DNA of 64,000 nt from positions 6,869 to 70,868 of the forward strand of contig JAVEXZ010000009.1 in NCBI GenBank assembly GCA_034003765.1. The letters run 5' to 3'. The translations under genes were made by a program, and so were the position numbers. The notes under the pieces were generated by a model. The model saw nothing but the letters and a program-made list of their open reading frames with translations. It was not told the DNA's origin and made no database searches. The stretch's first letter is position 1. Every line of letters begins with the position of its first letter. This document shows positions 1-8,683 of the stretch, in pieces. The DNA comes from JAAZGD01 sp034003765. GTDB taxonomy: Bacteria > Bacillota > Clostridia > Peptostreptococcales > Anaerovoracaceae.

Positions 1-136
1 CCTAGAGATGGAAGATGAAGTAATCCTATCCCCAGCAAACGATATCTCTGACAACACTAGAGTTAAGGCTACTAAAGCAAATCCAACTCCTTCATAGCCT
101 AAGATAAGGGCCGGCAGATGAGTGCTATAAAATGAG
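1..136 (-). other. unassigned open frame running off the left edge
   Basis: On the minus strand downstream of the HD gene, one frame stays open to the window edge. It reads as hydrophobic protein (LPALILGYEGVGFALVALT and onward). No start codon with a ribosome binding site fits this frame. A neighbouring frame starting near the end of the HD gene also reads as hydrophobic protein before it stops. A membrane protein that begins here, possibly frameshifted, is possible, but too little is visible to name it. Confidence 0.25.
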
Positions 137-691
137 CTACTGGGGCAATTCCACCTCCTTCATGGCATTGAGGGTTTCGGTAATTAGTTTTTCTAATTCC
201 CAGCCAAGCATTTCTGCACCTTGGTTTATAACATCACGGTCACAACCTGCAGCGAACTTTTTATCTTTAAATTTTTTCTTAACAGAACTGTATTCCATAT
301 CCATAACACTTTTAGATGGCCGCATCAAAGCAGCTGCCCCAATTAGCCCAGTTAGTTCATCTGTAGCATATAGGATTTTTTCCATGGTGTGTTCTGGCAT
401 TACATCTGAGCAATGGCCATATCCATGACTAACTACTGCACGTATTAATGCTTCATCTGCCCCAGCTTCTCTTAGAAGTTCTGGGGCTTTTTTGCAGTGT
501 TCTTCAGGCCATTTTTCAAAATCTAAATCGTGCAAAAGCCCAACCAACCCCCAAAAATCCTCTTCTTCCCCGTAACCTAATTCCCGGGCAAAATACCTCA
601 TAACTCCTTCAACTGTATAGGCATGCTGCATGTGAAATGGTTCTAGGTTATGCTTTTCAACAAGTGCTACTGCTTGTTCTCTTGTAATCAT
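137..691 (-). CDS. HD-domain (HDIG-like) metal-dependent phosphohydrolase
   Basis: A 184-residue cytoplasmic protein of the small single-HD hydrolase family. Conserved metal-binding elements are visible in order: an N-terminal His near residue 24 (HAYTVEGVMRYFA), the HD pair in GLLHDLDFEKWPEEH near residue 53, a His-rich stretch SHGYGHCSDVMPEH near residue 88, and the distal Asp in YATDELTGLI near residue 110. Family members hydrolyse phosphate esters or nucleotides; the substrate cannot be read from sequence. The start is preceded by AAAGGACAAAAAGG. It is transcribed away from the phosphohexomutase gene and forms no visible operon. Confidence 0.85.
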   Translation of the reverse strand: MITREQAVALVEKHNLEPFHMQHAYTVEGVMRYFARELGYGEEEDFWGLVGLLHDLDFEKWPEEHCKKAPELLREAGADEALIRAVVSHGYGHCSDVMPEHTMEKILYATDELTGLIGAAALMRPSKSVMDMEYSSVKKKFKDKKFAAGCDRDVINQGAEMLGWELEKLITETLNAMKEVELPQ

Positions 692-1010
692 CCTTTTTGT
701 CCTTTCTATATTAGAAAATTAATATCGTTAAACACTTTAGGAACATTTTAAAGCTAAAATTTAAAGTCCACTATCCCTACTATACTTGGTTTTCAGTTAA
801 AAATTACTGGCGCAAAATATTTTGGGTTCATAATTATCAGCAAACCTTATGGTGGACTTCCAATTATTTGCAATCCTCTTAGGCTACACTCTTCCTTAAA
901 ATCGCAACAAAAAATTACATTCTTAAATGTTGCCCCCAAAGTTGATAAGTACCCTTCCACAAAGTCAATTAATGGGGTACAATTAAATTATTATAACACT
1001 GGAGGATAAA
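692..1010. other. divergent intergenic region
   Basis: About 320 AT-rich bases separate the start codons of the HD gene (minus) and the phosphohexomutase gene (plus), so promoters for both should lie here. A heptamer AGTCCAC near 767 recurs as its reverse complement GTGGACT near 852. No convincing paired -35/-10 set, riboswitch or small gene was recognised. Confidence 0.5.
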
Positions 1011-2753
1011 ATGAACAACTTGGAGTTTTTAGGAAAATACAAGAAACTACAGAATGGAAGCGATATCCGAGGTGTAGCCTTGGAGGGAGTAGAGGGTCAA
1101 AATGTAAATCTCTCAGAAAGGGAAGTTTTTAATATAAGCCAGAGTTTTGTTTTGTGGCTATCAAAGCAACTAGACCTAACACCTGGTGATATTAAAGTAG
1201 CAGTGGGCAGAGACTCAAGGATTTCAGGCCCAAACCTTATAGCAGCTTCTTTGGAGGGAATTGAGAATCAAAAGGCTAAAGCCATTGATACTGGCTTGTC
1301 CTCAACACCAGCTATGTTTATGTCTACGGTTTTTCCTGAGATCAAGGCTAATGGAAGCATAATGCTAACTGCTTCCCACCTCCCATGGAACAGGAATGGA
1401 ATGAAATTTTTCGCACCTTCTGGGGGTCTTGATAAAAGTGATATCACAGAAATTCTAATTAGGGCTGCTGAATTAGAATTAGAAAACCAACCTTATTCCA
1501 ATTGCCTAGAGAAGAATTCAAAAAATTCACAAGATCCAAAGTATTACAGGAATCGCAACACCCCAATAGATGGGCTTGGTATGGAGGTCCTAGAGGACAA
1601 GAATAATAGGGAGGCTAAGAATTGGGCGTCTAATAAAACTTTTGAAAAATTCCCTTTAATGGCTAGATATTCAGAGCATTTGCGGGATTTAATCCTAAAA
1701 GGTGTTAGACAAAACTCTGAGGCTTTGCCCTTAGAAAATCCAGAAGTTCAAAATGTGGAAAACATCCAAGCCCTACCCTTAGAAGACCTGGAGTTTTTAC
1801 CCTTAAAAGGAATGAGAATTATCGTAGATGCAGGAAATGGGGCAGGTGGTTTTTTCGCCACTGATGTTTTGGCTCCCCTTGGCGCAGATACTTCTGGCTC
1901 TATGTACCTAGATCCCGACGGGACATTTCCCAACCATCCACCTAACCCTGAAGACCCTAGTGCTCTAGTGGACTTATGCCAAGAAGTCCTAAATAGACAA
2001 GGTGATTTGGGTTTGATTTTTGATACAGACGTTGATAGGGCTGCAGCTGTTGATTCCAAGGGACGAGAAATCGCGCGAAATAGGATTGTGGCTCTAGCTG
2101 CCACTTTTGCCAAAGAAAAAAGCCCTGGTACAACAGTGGTTACCGACAGTGTTACCAGCACTCAGCTTCAGGATTTTATTGAAAATCAGTTAGGTTTAGT
2201 TCACCACCGCTTTAAAAGAGGATATAGAAATGTAATTAACGAATCCATCAGACTTAATGCATCTGGAATAGATAGCCAGTTGGCCATTGAAACATCTGGC
2301 CACGGGGCCTTCAAAGACAACTACTTCCTTGATGATGGAGCCTACCTTGCCACACTGATTACGATAAAAGCCACCATACTAAAAAGAGAAGGCAAGGAAA
2401 TATCCCATATCCTTGACACATTAGAGGACCCTTTAGAAGCAATGGAAATCAGATTGCCTATTAGCCACGCCGATTTTCAAACCTATGGTGATGAAGTATT
2501 AGCCGACCTAAAAAACTGGGTAAGAGACCTTAATGACCAAGATATTCAACTTGAATTACCTAACTACGAAGGGGTTCGTGTGAAATTATCTGGCAAACAT
2601 GGAGAGGGTTGGTTTCTTCTTAGGAAGTCTCTCCACGATCCCTTGATGCCCCTAAATATAGAATCCAATGAAAGTGGGGGCACCAATAAAATAAGGGCCT
2701 TATTAAGACCCTTCTTCTTGAATTTTCAATATCTAGACACAGAAAATCTATAA
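1011..2753 (+). CDS. phosphomannomutase/phosphoglucomutase family protein
   Basis: A 580-residue alpha-D-phosphohexomutase that moves phosphate between C1 and C6 of a hexose phosphate. The catalytic serine loop is TASHLPWNRNGMKFF (about residues 120-135), the metal loop is DTDVDRAAAVDSKG (about 336-350), and the sugar loop is ETSGHGAFKDN (about 422). The protein is longer than the usual 450-550 residues. The extra length is a low-complexity insert between domains 1 and 2, including an imperfect LPLE repeat near residues 238-265. A GGAGG site lies just upstream of the ATG. Substrate (glucose, mannose or both) is not decided by sequence. Confidence 0.88.
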   Translation: MNNLEFLGKYKKLQNGSDIRGVALEGVEGQNVNLSEREVFNISQSFVLWLSKQLDLTPGDIKVAVGRDSRISGPNLIAASLEGIENQKAKAIDTGLSSTPAMFMSTVFPEIKANGSIMLTASHLPWNRNGMKFFAPSGGLDKSDITEILIRAAELELENQPYSNCLEKNSKNSQDPKYYRNRNTPIDGLGMEVLEDKNNREAKNWASNKTFEKFPLMARYSEHLRDLILKGVRQNSEALPLENPEVQNVENIQALPLEDLEFLPLKGMRIIVDAGNGAGGFFATDVLAPLGADTSGSMYLDPDGTFPNHPPNPEDPSALVDLCQEVLNRQGDLGLIFDTDVDRAAAVDSKGREIARNRIVALAATFAKEKSPGTTVVTDSVTSTQLQDFIENQLGLVHHRFKRGYRNVINESIRLNASGIDSQLAIETSGHGAFKDNYFLDDGAYLATLITIKATILKREGKEISHILDTLEDPLEAMEIRLPISHADFQTYGDEVLADLKNWVRDLNDQDIQLELPNYEGVRVKLSGKHGEGWFLLRKSLHDPLMPLNIESNESGGTNKIRALLRPFFLNFQYLDTENL

Positions 2754-2772
2754 TTATAGGGCCTCTATTGAC

Positions 2773-2813
2773 GTGACATACTCCCACCACTTATAGAAGT
2801 GGGGTGGATAGTT
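2773..2813. repeat. hairpin element resembling an IS200/IS605 end, copy 1
   Basis: An interrupted hairpin around CCACCACTT-atag-AAGTGG begins with GTGACATACTCCCAC. Its reverse complement recurs closely at 57581-57619. Both copies sit between convergent gene ends. The shape and sequence resemble subterminal hairpins of IS200/IS605-type elements. No transposase is present, so this is a relic, a solo element or a co-opted terminator. Confidence 0.55.
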
Positions 2814-2814
2814 A

Positions 2815-3504
2815 TTAATCTTGGGCGATCTCATATATTTTGTCTATATCTAGAATCTCTATGGTCTTCCTAGAGATTTTAATGACCCCGTCTCTTTCAA
2901 AATATTTTAAGATTCTAGAAACCACTTCGCGGGCAGTTCCAAGATTGTCTGCTATCTCTTGGTGAGAGAGGAGGATTTCAGATGTACCCCCTATATTAAT
3001 CATTTCCAGCAAAAATCCTGCTATCCTCTGGTCCATTCTCTTAAACATTACTTGCTCAACAAGCCACATAACCTCAGAAAATCGCATTGCTATAATATCA
3101 TTACGGAACTTTTCTGCTTCTGCATTCCTTTTAGTCAAGTCTTCAAAATACTCTGGGTTAACAACCAAAATTTCACTATCTTCTTCGGCAGAAACATGAA
3201 CATCAAAAACAATATTGTTCATCATACAAGATGCAGATAGTATACAGGCATCTTTGGGTAGCAATCGAAAGAGGGCCACTTCCTTACCCTTTGAAGACAG
3301 CATAAAGGTCTTAACCCTCCCTTGAATAATGCCTATTACTCCAGTGCAGTCTATCTCTCCTTCGTGGACAATATCACCCTTTTTATATTTTCGGATGCGT
3401 GTGTTTTCCATAATAAGTTCTTTCTCTTCACGGTCCAACCTTTTAACAAAAGGGAAGGCCTCTTCTAGCTCTTTCATTCGAATTTCATTAATTATTTGGC
3501 TCAT
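2815..3504 (-). CDS. Crp/Fnr-family transcriptional regulator
   Basis: A 229-residue regulator with an N-terminal cyclic-nucleotide-binding-type beta barrel (about residues 20-130) and a C-terminal winged helix-turn-helix. The recognition region is SHQEIADNLGTAREVVSRIL (about 182-201), typical of the family. The FNR iron-sulfur cysteine cluster is not seen, so the signal is unknown. A GAAGGA site precedes the ATG. The gene overlaps the end of the upstream GGDEF-EAL gene by 17 bases, so the two are probably co-transcribed and may link c-di-GMP turnover to transcription. Confidence 0.88.
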   Translation of the reverse strand: MSQIINEIRMKELEEAFPFVKRLDREEKELIMENTRIRKYKKGDIVHEGEIDCTGVIGIIQGRVKTFMLSSKGKEVALFRLLPKDACILSASCMMNNIVFDVHVSAEEDSEILVVNPEYFEDLTKRNAEAEKFRNDIIAMRFSEVMWLVEQVMFKRMDQRIAGFLLEMINIGGTSEILLSHQEIADNLGTAREVVSRILKYFERDGVIKISRKTIEILDIDKIYEIAQD

Positions 3505-5434
3505 TTTGATCCTTCCCTCTATTATATTCTCGGATAAACTCTACTGCAGCCTCCATAGGCATTGGTTTTGCGTAGTAATAACCTTGTATTAAATCAACTG
3601 GAAGGTCTTTCAAAAGCTTTACCTGGTCTCGTGTTTCCACCCCTTCAACAATGACAGTTAGGCCCATTCTTTTGAACATCTGTATGTGTTCGGTTAAAAC
3701 TATATACATCTTTTCGTTTTTCTTGCCTGCCGATATCAAAGCTCCATCTAGTTTAACGGCTTGAAAAGGCAGTCCAATAATGCTATCTAGATTTGCATAG
3801 CCAGTCCCAAAATCATCCATGGCAAAAGAAAAACCCTTGTTTACTAGCTCTAACATGTTTTTAGTAAAGAGATCTCCTCCTAGGGAAGCATTTGTTTCGG
3901 TAATTTCAAACCCTATAAAACCATAAGGGATATTTCTCCCCTTATGACAATTCTCAATACTAGCGACTAAATCAGATCTGACCGCCTCCAGAATTGAAAG
4001 GTTCACACCAATCCTAATAAGGCCTGTATTTTTGTGTACCTGCTTTTCATCTATAAACTGGCAAACCTTTCGCATAACTTGGCGGCCAATTTGAAAAATC
4101 ATTCCATTTTTTTCTGCCAAGGAAATAAACTCATCTGGGTTTATGGTGCCTATTTTTTCATCGGTGAACCTTACTAATGCTTCCGCAGAAATAAACATAT
4201 CATTCTTGGGGCAATAAATTGGCTGAAGATATATATCTAGCCTCTCTTCTTCCAAAGCAAGTCCCAAAGCTTCCTCTATGTTGTATATACGCATAATTTC
4301 CGCGATTTCTTGCTTATTAATAGGAATAGTAACCCTATTTCCAAGTTCTTTTCCCTTAAAGATCATTTGATCAATTATTAGGGATAAGCGGTCCTCTTTG
4401 ATAATAGGAGGAATCCCATCAGAATAATACATAGATGCCGAGATTCCAATTTCTAAGTCCCCTAAAATCCAAGGAAACAAAACCCTCCGCTCCATATTAT
4501 CTACGAATTCCTTTAATTTTTCCTCATGTTGAAAGCATGCAACAAAGACATCGCCACCATATCTAAATATTTGGGCGTTTTCCGAATGTGATTTCATGAA
4601 ATCCGTAAAGATAGAAAGAAAAATATTTCCCCTTCCTACACCAATGGCTTTTACGATACCAGCAAAATCATCTAGAGAAATCACCGCAAAATGCTCTATA
4701 CCACGGAGGTTTTCAAGTTCTTGTATATGATAGGATAAGGCAGTTCTATTAAAAACTCCCGTTAAATCATCTAGGGTTTCAACTGGGTTTTGTAGAGTAA
4801 GATAAGTCATTGTAAGTGCTAAAGCTGCAGCAAAACCAGTTATTAAAAGATAGGGAATAAGGAACTGGCTTATAACAATTATAATAGAAATCACTATAAA
4901 TGTGGCCATAGAATATAATTGGGGTTTTTTCAGATAGCTCTTCTTAAGGAACATCAAAATAATAACTAGGGTAAGAAAATAGCCCCCCAATCCATAAAGG
5001 GACAACATCAATGGGCCTCTGAAATAATTTAGGCCAGCATCAAAGTAAAAGAAATGCCCAGTCACTGGGTTCCCTATCCATATGGCAAATCCTACAAGAA
5101 AAGGCAAGAAGCTTATGATTATCCTCTTCCTATATTTTTTGGTAAGTAGCTTGGTCATGCTAAGTATGAAAAGATAAAGCATAGGAGCCAAAGACATCTG
5201 GGCTAAATAGTAGAGCTGATTTAGAGTTATATTAAGTGAAAGAGGGATAGAATTGGGATAGGAAATTGCCACCGCTGCTAATATATCAAAAATAGCATCG
5301 GCAATAATAAGCAATATAATAAGCCCAAACACTAAATTGTGTCCATTCTTTAATCGAGGTTTCGAAAAAAAATGAAAGGCAATTAGTATTGCAAAGGCTA
5401 GACCACATAAGGCAAAATCGATGTTGTATAACAT
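3488..5434 (-). CDS. membrane GGDEF-EAL protein, probable c-di-GMP phosphodiesterase
   Basis: A 648-residue protein with about seven membrane segments in residues 1-215, a GGDEF domain (about 225-360) and an EAL domain (about 390-640). The GGDEF signature is altered to RYGGDVF, losing the acidic residue needed for cyclase activity. The EAL domain keeps AEALVRF, FEITET, MDDFGTGYANL, EGVET and IQGYYYAKP, so it is probably an active phosphodiesterase. The altered GGDEF domain may act as a GTP sensor. The start has an AAGGA site. It is upstream of, and overlaps, the Crp/Fnr gene. Confidence 0.9.
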   Translation of the reverse strand: MLYNIDFALCGLAFAILIAFHFFSKPRLKNGHNLVFGLIILLIIADAIFDILAAVAISYPNSIPLSLNITLNQLYYLAQMSLAPMLYLFILSMTKLLTKKYRKRIIISFLPFLVGFAIWIGNPVTGHFFYFDAGLNYFRGPLMLSLYGLGGYFLTLVIILMFLKKSYLKKPQLYSMATFIVISIIIVISQFLIPYLLITGFAAALALTMTYLTLQNPVETLDDLTGVFNRTALSYHIQELENLRGIEHFAVISLDDFAGIVKAIGVGRGNIFLSIFTDFMKSHSENAQIFRYGGDVFVACFQHEEKLKEFVDNMERRVLFPWILGDLEIGISASMYYSDGIPPIIKEDRLSLIIDQMIFKGKELGNRVTIPINKQEIAEIMRIYNIEEALGLALEEERLDIYLQPIYCPKNDMFISAEALVRFTDEKIGTINPDEFISLAEKNGMIFQIGRQVMRKVCQFIDEKQVHKNTGLIRIGVNLSILEAVRSDLVASIENCHKGRNIPYGFIGFEITETNASLGGDLFTKNMLELVNKGFSFAMDDFGTGYANLDSIIGLPFQAVKLDGALISAGKKNEKMYIVLTEHIQMFKRMGLTVIVEGVETRDQVKLLKDLPVDLIQGYYYAKPMPMEAAVEFIREYNRGKDQNEPNN

Positions 5435-5541
5435 TTTTTGTCTGTCCTTCCCCCTTGGTTAAGGATTTACCTGGAAACCTTAGTTCATTTTATCATTGAG
5501 ATGGGTTTTCTACAACCTATTGCTAATACATCCACAAAATT

Positions 5542-5740
5542 TCTAGAGCTAAACCCAAGGGGTTTATTACAAATATCTAGAGCTAAACCCAAGGGATTAA
5601 TTACAAATATCTATAGCTAAACCCAAGGGGTTTATTACAAATATCTGGAGCTAAACCCAAGGGGTTTATTACAAATATCTGGAGCTAAACCCAAGGGGTT
5701 AATTACAAATTTCTAGAGCTAAACCCAAGCTATTAATTTA
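5542..5740. repeat. tandem array, 34-bp unit, about 5.8 copies
   Basis: A unit beginning TCTAGAGCTAAACCCAAGGG repeats at exactly 34-bp steps from 5542, 5576, 5610, 5644, 5678 and 5712 (last copy partial). Variation is limited to a few positions. The array lies between the start of the GGDEF-EAL gene and the rpsI terminator. There are no unique spacers, so it is not a CRISPR array. It contains no gene. Confidence 0.95.
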
Positions 5741-5772
5741 AATTATCGAGGACTCCCTCTCTTTTAGCCCAT

Positions 5773-5803
5773 TAAAAAACTGCCCCGAATAAACAAGGCA
5801 GCT
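5773..5803 (-). terminator. intrinsic terminator of rplM-rpsI
   Basis: Read on the minus strand, a GCTGCC/GGGCAG stem is followed directly by TTTTTTAATG. It starts about 17 bases after the rpsI stop codon, as expected for the end of this operon. Confidence 0.8.
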
Positions 5804-5820
5804 CCCTAAATCTAAAAATA

Positions 5821-6216
5821 TTAACGCTTTGAGAATTGGCTGGCTTTTCTAGCCTTTTTCAAACCGTATTTCTTTCTTTCTTTCATTCTTGGATCTCTAG
5901 TCAGGAAACCTGCAGCTTTAAGCAAGGGTCGGTTAGCATCCTTATCTGCTACACAGAGAGCTCTTGAAATACCTTGACGAAGAGCACCAGCTTGTCCAGT
6001 GAATCCTCCACCGTGTACACTAGCAATTACGTCGAACTTACCTTCAGCACCTACAACTTCAAAAGGTCTTCTAACTTCTCTTCTTACTATTTCCATTCCG
6101 AAGAACTCTTCTAGAGGTCTTTTGTTAACGATGATTTTCCCTTTGCCCGGGATTAATCTTACTCTAGCAACAGAACTCTTTCTTCTTCCAGTTCCTTGAT
6201 ATTGAATCTTAGCCAT
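5821..6216 (-). CDS. rpsI: 30S ribosomal protein S9
   Basis: A 131-residue uS9 protein of the small subunit; the C-terminal tail reaches toward the P-site tRNA. It shows the family start (YQGTGRRKSSVARVRL), the central HGGGFTGQAGALRQGISRAL block and the basic tail ending KKARKASQFSKR. Length is standard. It follows rplM by 17 bases, the usual two-gene operon, and ends in a strong terminator. Confidence 0.98.
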   Translation of the reverse strand: MAKIQYQGTGRRKSSVARVRLIPGKGKIIVNKRPLEEFFGMEIVRREVRRPFEVVGAEGKFDVIASVHGGGFTGQAGALRQGISRALCVADKDANRPLLKAAGFLTRDPRMKERKKYGLKKARKASQFSKR

Positions 6217-6233
6217 TTCTTATTCCTCCCTCC

Positions 6234-6662
6234 TTAAAATTTTAACTCAACAGGTTTTTGTGCAGTGTGTGGATGCACAGGTCCTGCGAAAACTTTTAAC
6301 TTCTTATACATTTGACGGCCGAGACGACCATTAGGCATCATGCCTTTAATTGAATGCCTTAGAATTTCTTCTGGCTTTTTAGCAAGTAACTTTTCGAAGG
6401 TCACTTCTCTAAGTCCCCCTGGGAAGCCGGTATGATGTTTGTAAATTTTGTCTTTTCTCTTTTTTCCAGTTACTTCGATCTTTTCCGCGTTAATAATAAT
6501 CACGTAGTCTCCACAATCCATGTGAGGGGTGAATGTTGGTTTTTTCTTTCCTCTCAGAATGGAGGCCACTTCCGTGCTTAGCCTTCCCAAAGTCTGTCCT
6601 TCTGCATCAATAACATACCAATCATGTTTGATGTCTGAAGGTTTTGCAACATAGGTTTTCAT
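6234..6662 (-). CDS. rplM: 50S ribosomal protein L13
   Basis: A 142-residue uL13 protein of the large subunit. The start is placed at MKTYVAKPSDIKHDW because AAAGGA precedes that ATG at good spacing and this gives the normal family length; an upstream in-frame extension to 6731 reads through the probable leader RNA. Core motifs are DAEGQTLGRLSTEVASILRG, HMDCGDYVIIINAEKI and the C-terminal FAGPVHPHTAQKP. It is first in the operon with rpsI. Confidence 0.97.
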   Translation of the reverse strand: MKTYVAKPSDIKHDWYVIDAEGQTLGRLSTEVASILRGKKKPTFTPHMDCGDYVIIINAEKIEVTGKKRKDKIYKHHTGFPGGLREVTFEKLLAKKPEEILRHSIKGMMPNGRLGRQMYKKLKVFAGPVHPHTAQKPVELKF

Positions 6663-6765
6663 TCTTTTTCCTTTCTGCCTACTAGGATTTCTCTCAATCT
6701 CCTTCGGCAATCCTAAAATGTTTCGGGCCACGGCCGGCTAACCCAGCCTGCACCCTAAAGATAAT
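6663..6765 (-). promoter_or_regulatory. probable L13 leader (autoregulatory 5' UTR)
   Basis: The minus strand just upstream of rplM has a GC-rich, self-complementary segment (GGCTGGGTTAGCC followed by GGCCGTGGCCC) inside otherwise AT-rich sequence. In Bacillota, rplM-rpsI operons commonly carry an L13 leader that binds the product protein. I match this by position and foldability, not by alignment. Confidence 0.5.
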
Positions 6766-6892
6766 TTCACTTGAGCTCTAAAAACCCTTGGGTATTTTCA
6801 ATCACAAGCTTTATTATGATATCTTATTTAGGCCCCATTGTCAATTATTTTTTAGCCACAAGTAAAATAGCCCACCCTGTTAAGGCGGCTAT

Positions 6893-7100
6893 TCATGGCT
6901 TTTTCAGCATCCTCTCATTATCTTCTAAGTTTCTTAGTAGTATTTTATCCTCTGTAAACTCCCAGGTCATTCTTATTCCCATTGATATTGTCATTTCATA
7001 TATAGCTTTTGTCCCTTGGACCTTCTTTATTCTAAGGGATGGATAAAAGGGTGGTTTTGGGAATTGTAATCTGGGATCTAGCTCTTAATTGAGTTAGCAT
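6893..7100 (-). pseudogene. decayed AbrB/SpoVT-type DNA-binding gene
   Basis: On the minus strand an ATG at 7100 begins MLTQLRARSQITIPK, the hallmark first strand of AbrB/SpoVT swapped-hairpin domains such as antitoxins. The frame ends in TAG after 22 codons. Beyond it the same frame reads NKEG, where a family member would have a KEGD/KPGD-like turn. Another frame (SLRIKKVQGTK onward) stays open to about 6893. The gene therefore looks broken by an in-frame stop and probably a frameshift. No toxin partner is visible. The rest of the 440-base gap between rplM and hisIE shows nothing else. Confidence 0.5.
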
Positions 7101-7175
7101 TACTATCACTCTTTTCGGATTTTCCTACTCTCCAATATTAACATTGTACAAGGGGTATATTTTGTTTTCAACAGT

Positions 7176-7814
7176 TTAATCTTGGAGGGCTTCCTGTTTG
7201 ACTTTATGGTCCAAAACATGGCGCTTGGCCAATTCGTCAGTTATAGTATTTATTTCTATACCTTCTTCAACCATTAGCACCATTAAGTGGTAGAGAAGGT
7301 CTGCGATTTCGTAAACTGTTTCTGTTTTATTCCCTCTCGCTGCTGCGATTAATACTTCAGCACTTTCCTCACCTATTTTTTTAAGAATCTTTTCTATACC
7401 ACTGTTAAAAAGATAGGACGTATAACTTTCTTCCTGAGGCCGATCTTTTCTTCCCTTAATGAGTTGGTATAAGCCGTCATAGGAAAAAGCTTTTAATTCC
7501 TCACTTATATATAGGGGGGCAAAGAAGCAGCTGTCCTCCCCAAGATGACAGGCAGGTCCCTTCTTTATAACCTCCACCACCAAGGCATCCCCATCACAAT
7601 CTAGAGTAATCGCAACTATCTGCTGGGTGTTACCACTGGTCTCTCCCTTACGCCAAAGCTCTTGTCTGGACCGGCTATAAAAACAGGTTTGGCCTTCCTT
7701 TATACTTATTTCAAGGCTCTCTTTATTCATATATGCCAAAGTCAAAACCTTCTTTGTGTAATAATCTTGAACTATGGCTGGGATTAACCCCTTTTCATCA
7801 AATCTAATTTCCAT
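7176..7814 (-). CDS. hisIE: bifunctional phosphoribosyl-AMP cyclohydrolase / phosphoribosyl-ATP pyrophosphohydrolase
   Basis: A 212-residue fusion carrying out steps 2 and 3 of histidine synthesis. The HisI part (residues 1 to about 110) has TCFYSRSRQELWRKGETSGN and the zinc-binding LDCDGDALVVEV and CHLGEDSCF. The HisE part (about 125-212) has the helical GIEKILKKIGEESAEVLIAA. It is the last gene of the operon; its ATG overlaps the hisF stop by one base (TAATG). No clear terminator follows. Confidence 0.97.
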   Translation of the reverse strand: MEIRFDEKGLIPAIVQDYYTKKVLTLAYMNKESLEISIKEGQTCFYSRSRQELWRKGETSGNTQQIVAITLDCDGDALVVEVIKKGPACHLGEDSCFFAPLYISEELKAFSYDGLYQLIKGRKDRPQEESYTSYLFNSGIEKILKKIGEESAEVLIAAARGNKTETVYEIADLLYHLMVLMVEEGIEINTITDELAKRHVLDHKVKQEALQD

Positions 7815-8569
7815 TATATTCTTACCCTTACTCCCTGTGCTCTCAAATATTCCTTGAGTTCCATTATATCAACTTCTCGTGTATGAAAAATACTTGCTGC
7901 AAGGCCTGCGTCCATTCCAGGATATTGAAAGAGGTCTAAAAAATCTTCTTTTTTCCCGGCTCCCCCGGAAGCTATGATTGGAAGAGATACATGCTTTGCC
8001 ATAGAGGTCAGCAAGTCAATATCAAAGCCTCCTCTTACACCATCAGTATCTATGCTATTTACCACCAATTCTCCAGCACCCCTTTGTTCGCCTTCTCGGG
8101 CCCATTGTAAGGCATCGATACCTGTATCTTCACGGCCACCTTTGGTGAAAATATGAAAGCCTCCCTCTACCCTTTTTACATCCATAGACAGGACCACACA
8201 CTGGTTGCCATATTTTTTAGCCCCAAGATTAATAATCTCTGGGTTCTTGAGGGCTCCACTATTTACACTTACCTTGTCTGCCCCACACTTCAAAACTCTG
8301 TCAAAATCATCCAGGGTTTCAATTCCCCCACCTACTGTTAGGGGAATAAATATTTGGGCTGCCACCTTCTTAAGAACTTCGGTAAAGAGTCCCCTCTGTT
8401 CTAGACTCGCTGTAATATCATAAAACACCAGCTCGTCAGCACCTCTGTCGTTATAAAAACTGGCCATTTCTACTGGGTCCGCCATGTCTTTAATGCCCTC
8501 AAAGTTAATGCCCTTTACTACCCTGCCATCTCTAACATCAAGGCATGGGATAATTCTTTTTGTAATCAT
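7814..8569 (-). CDS. hisF: imidazole glycerol phosphate synthase, cyclase subunit
   Basis: A 251-residue TIM barrel that uses ammonia from HisH to turn PRFAR into imidazole glycerol phosphate and AICAR. Both catalytic aspartates are visible: CLDVRDGRVVKG near residue 11 and NSIDTDGVRGGFD near residue 172. Phosphate-binding loops TVGGGI and ASGGAG are intact. A 114-base gap separates it from hisA upstream, and it overlaps hisIE by one base. Confidence 0.98.
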   Translation of the reverse strand: MITKRIIPCLDVRDGRVVKGINFEGIKDMADPVEMASFYNDRGADELVFYDITASLEQRGLFTEVLKKVAAQIFIPLTVGGGIETLDDFDRVLKCGADKVSVNSGALKNPEIINLGAKKYGNQCVVLSMDVKRVEGGFHIFTKGGREDTGIDALQWAREGEQRGAGELVVNSIDTDGVRGGFDIDLLTSMAKHVSLPIIASGGAGKKEDFLDLFQYPGMDAGLAASIFHTREVDIMELKEYLRAQGVRVRI

Positions 8570-8683
8570 TTACTTTCCTTTCTTAAGAGCTTAGATATTT
8601 GCCTCTATGGTTAAGCCCTTACCCCAATCGGCAAAGCTATCCGGTCTGACTTTTTATTCTACTTTAAATCAAAATGTTTCATC

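Noticed and set aside
6771..7046. 91-codon plus-strand hydrophobic frame between rplM and hisIE
   Set aside because: No ribosome binding site; the opposite strand holds recognisable AbrB-like sequence.
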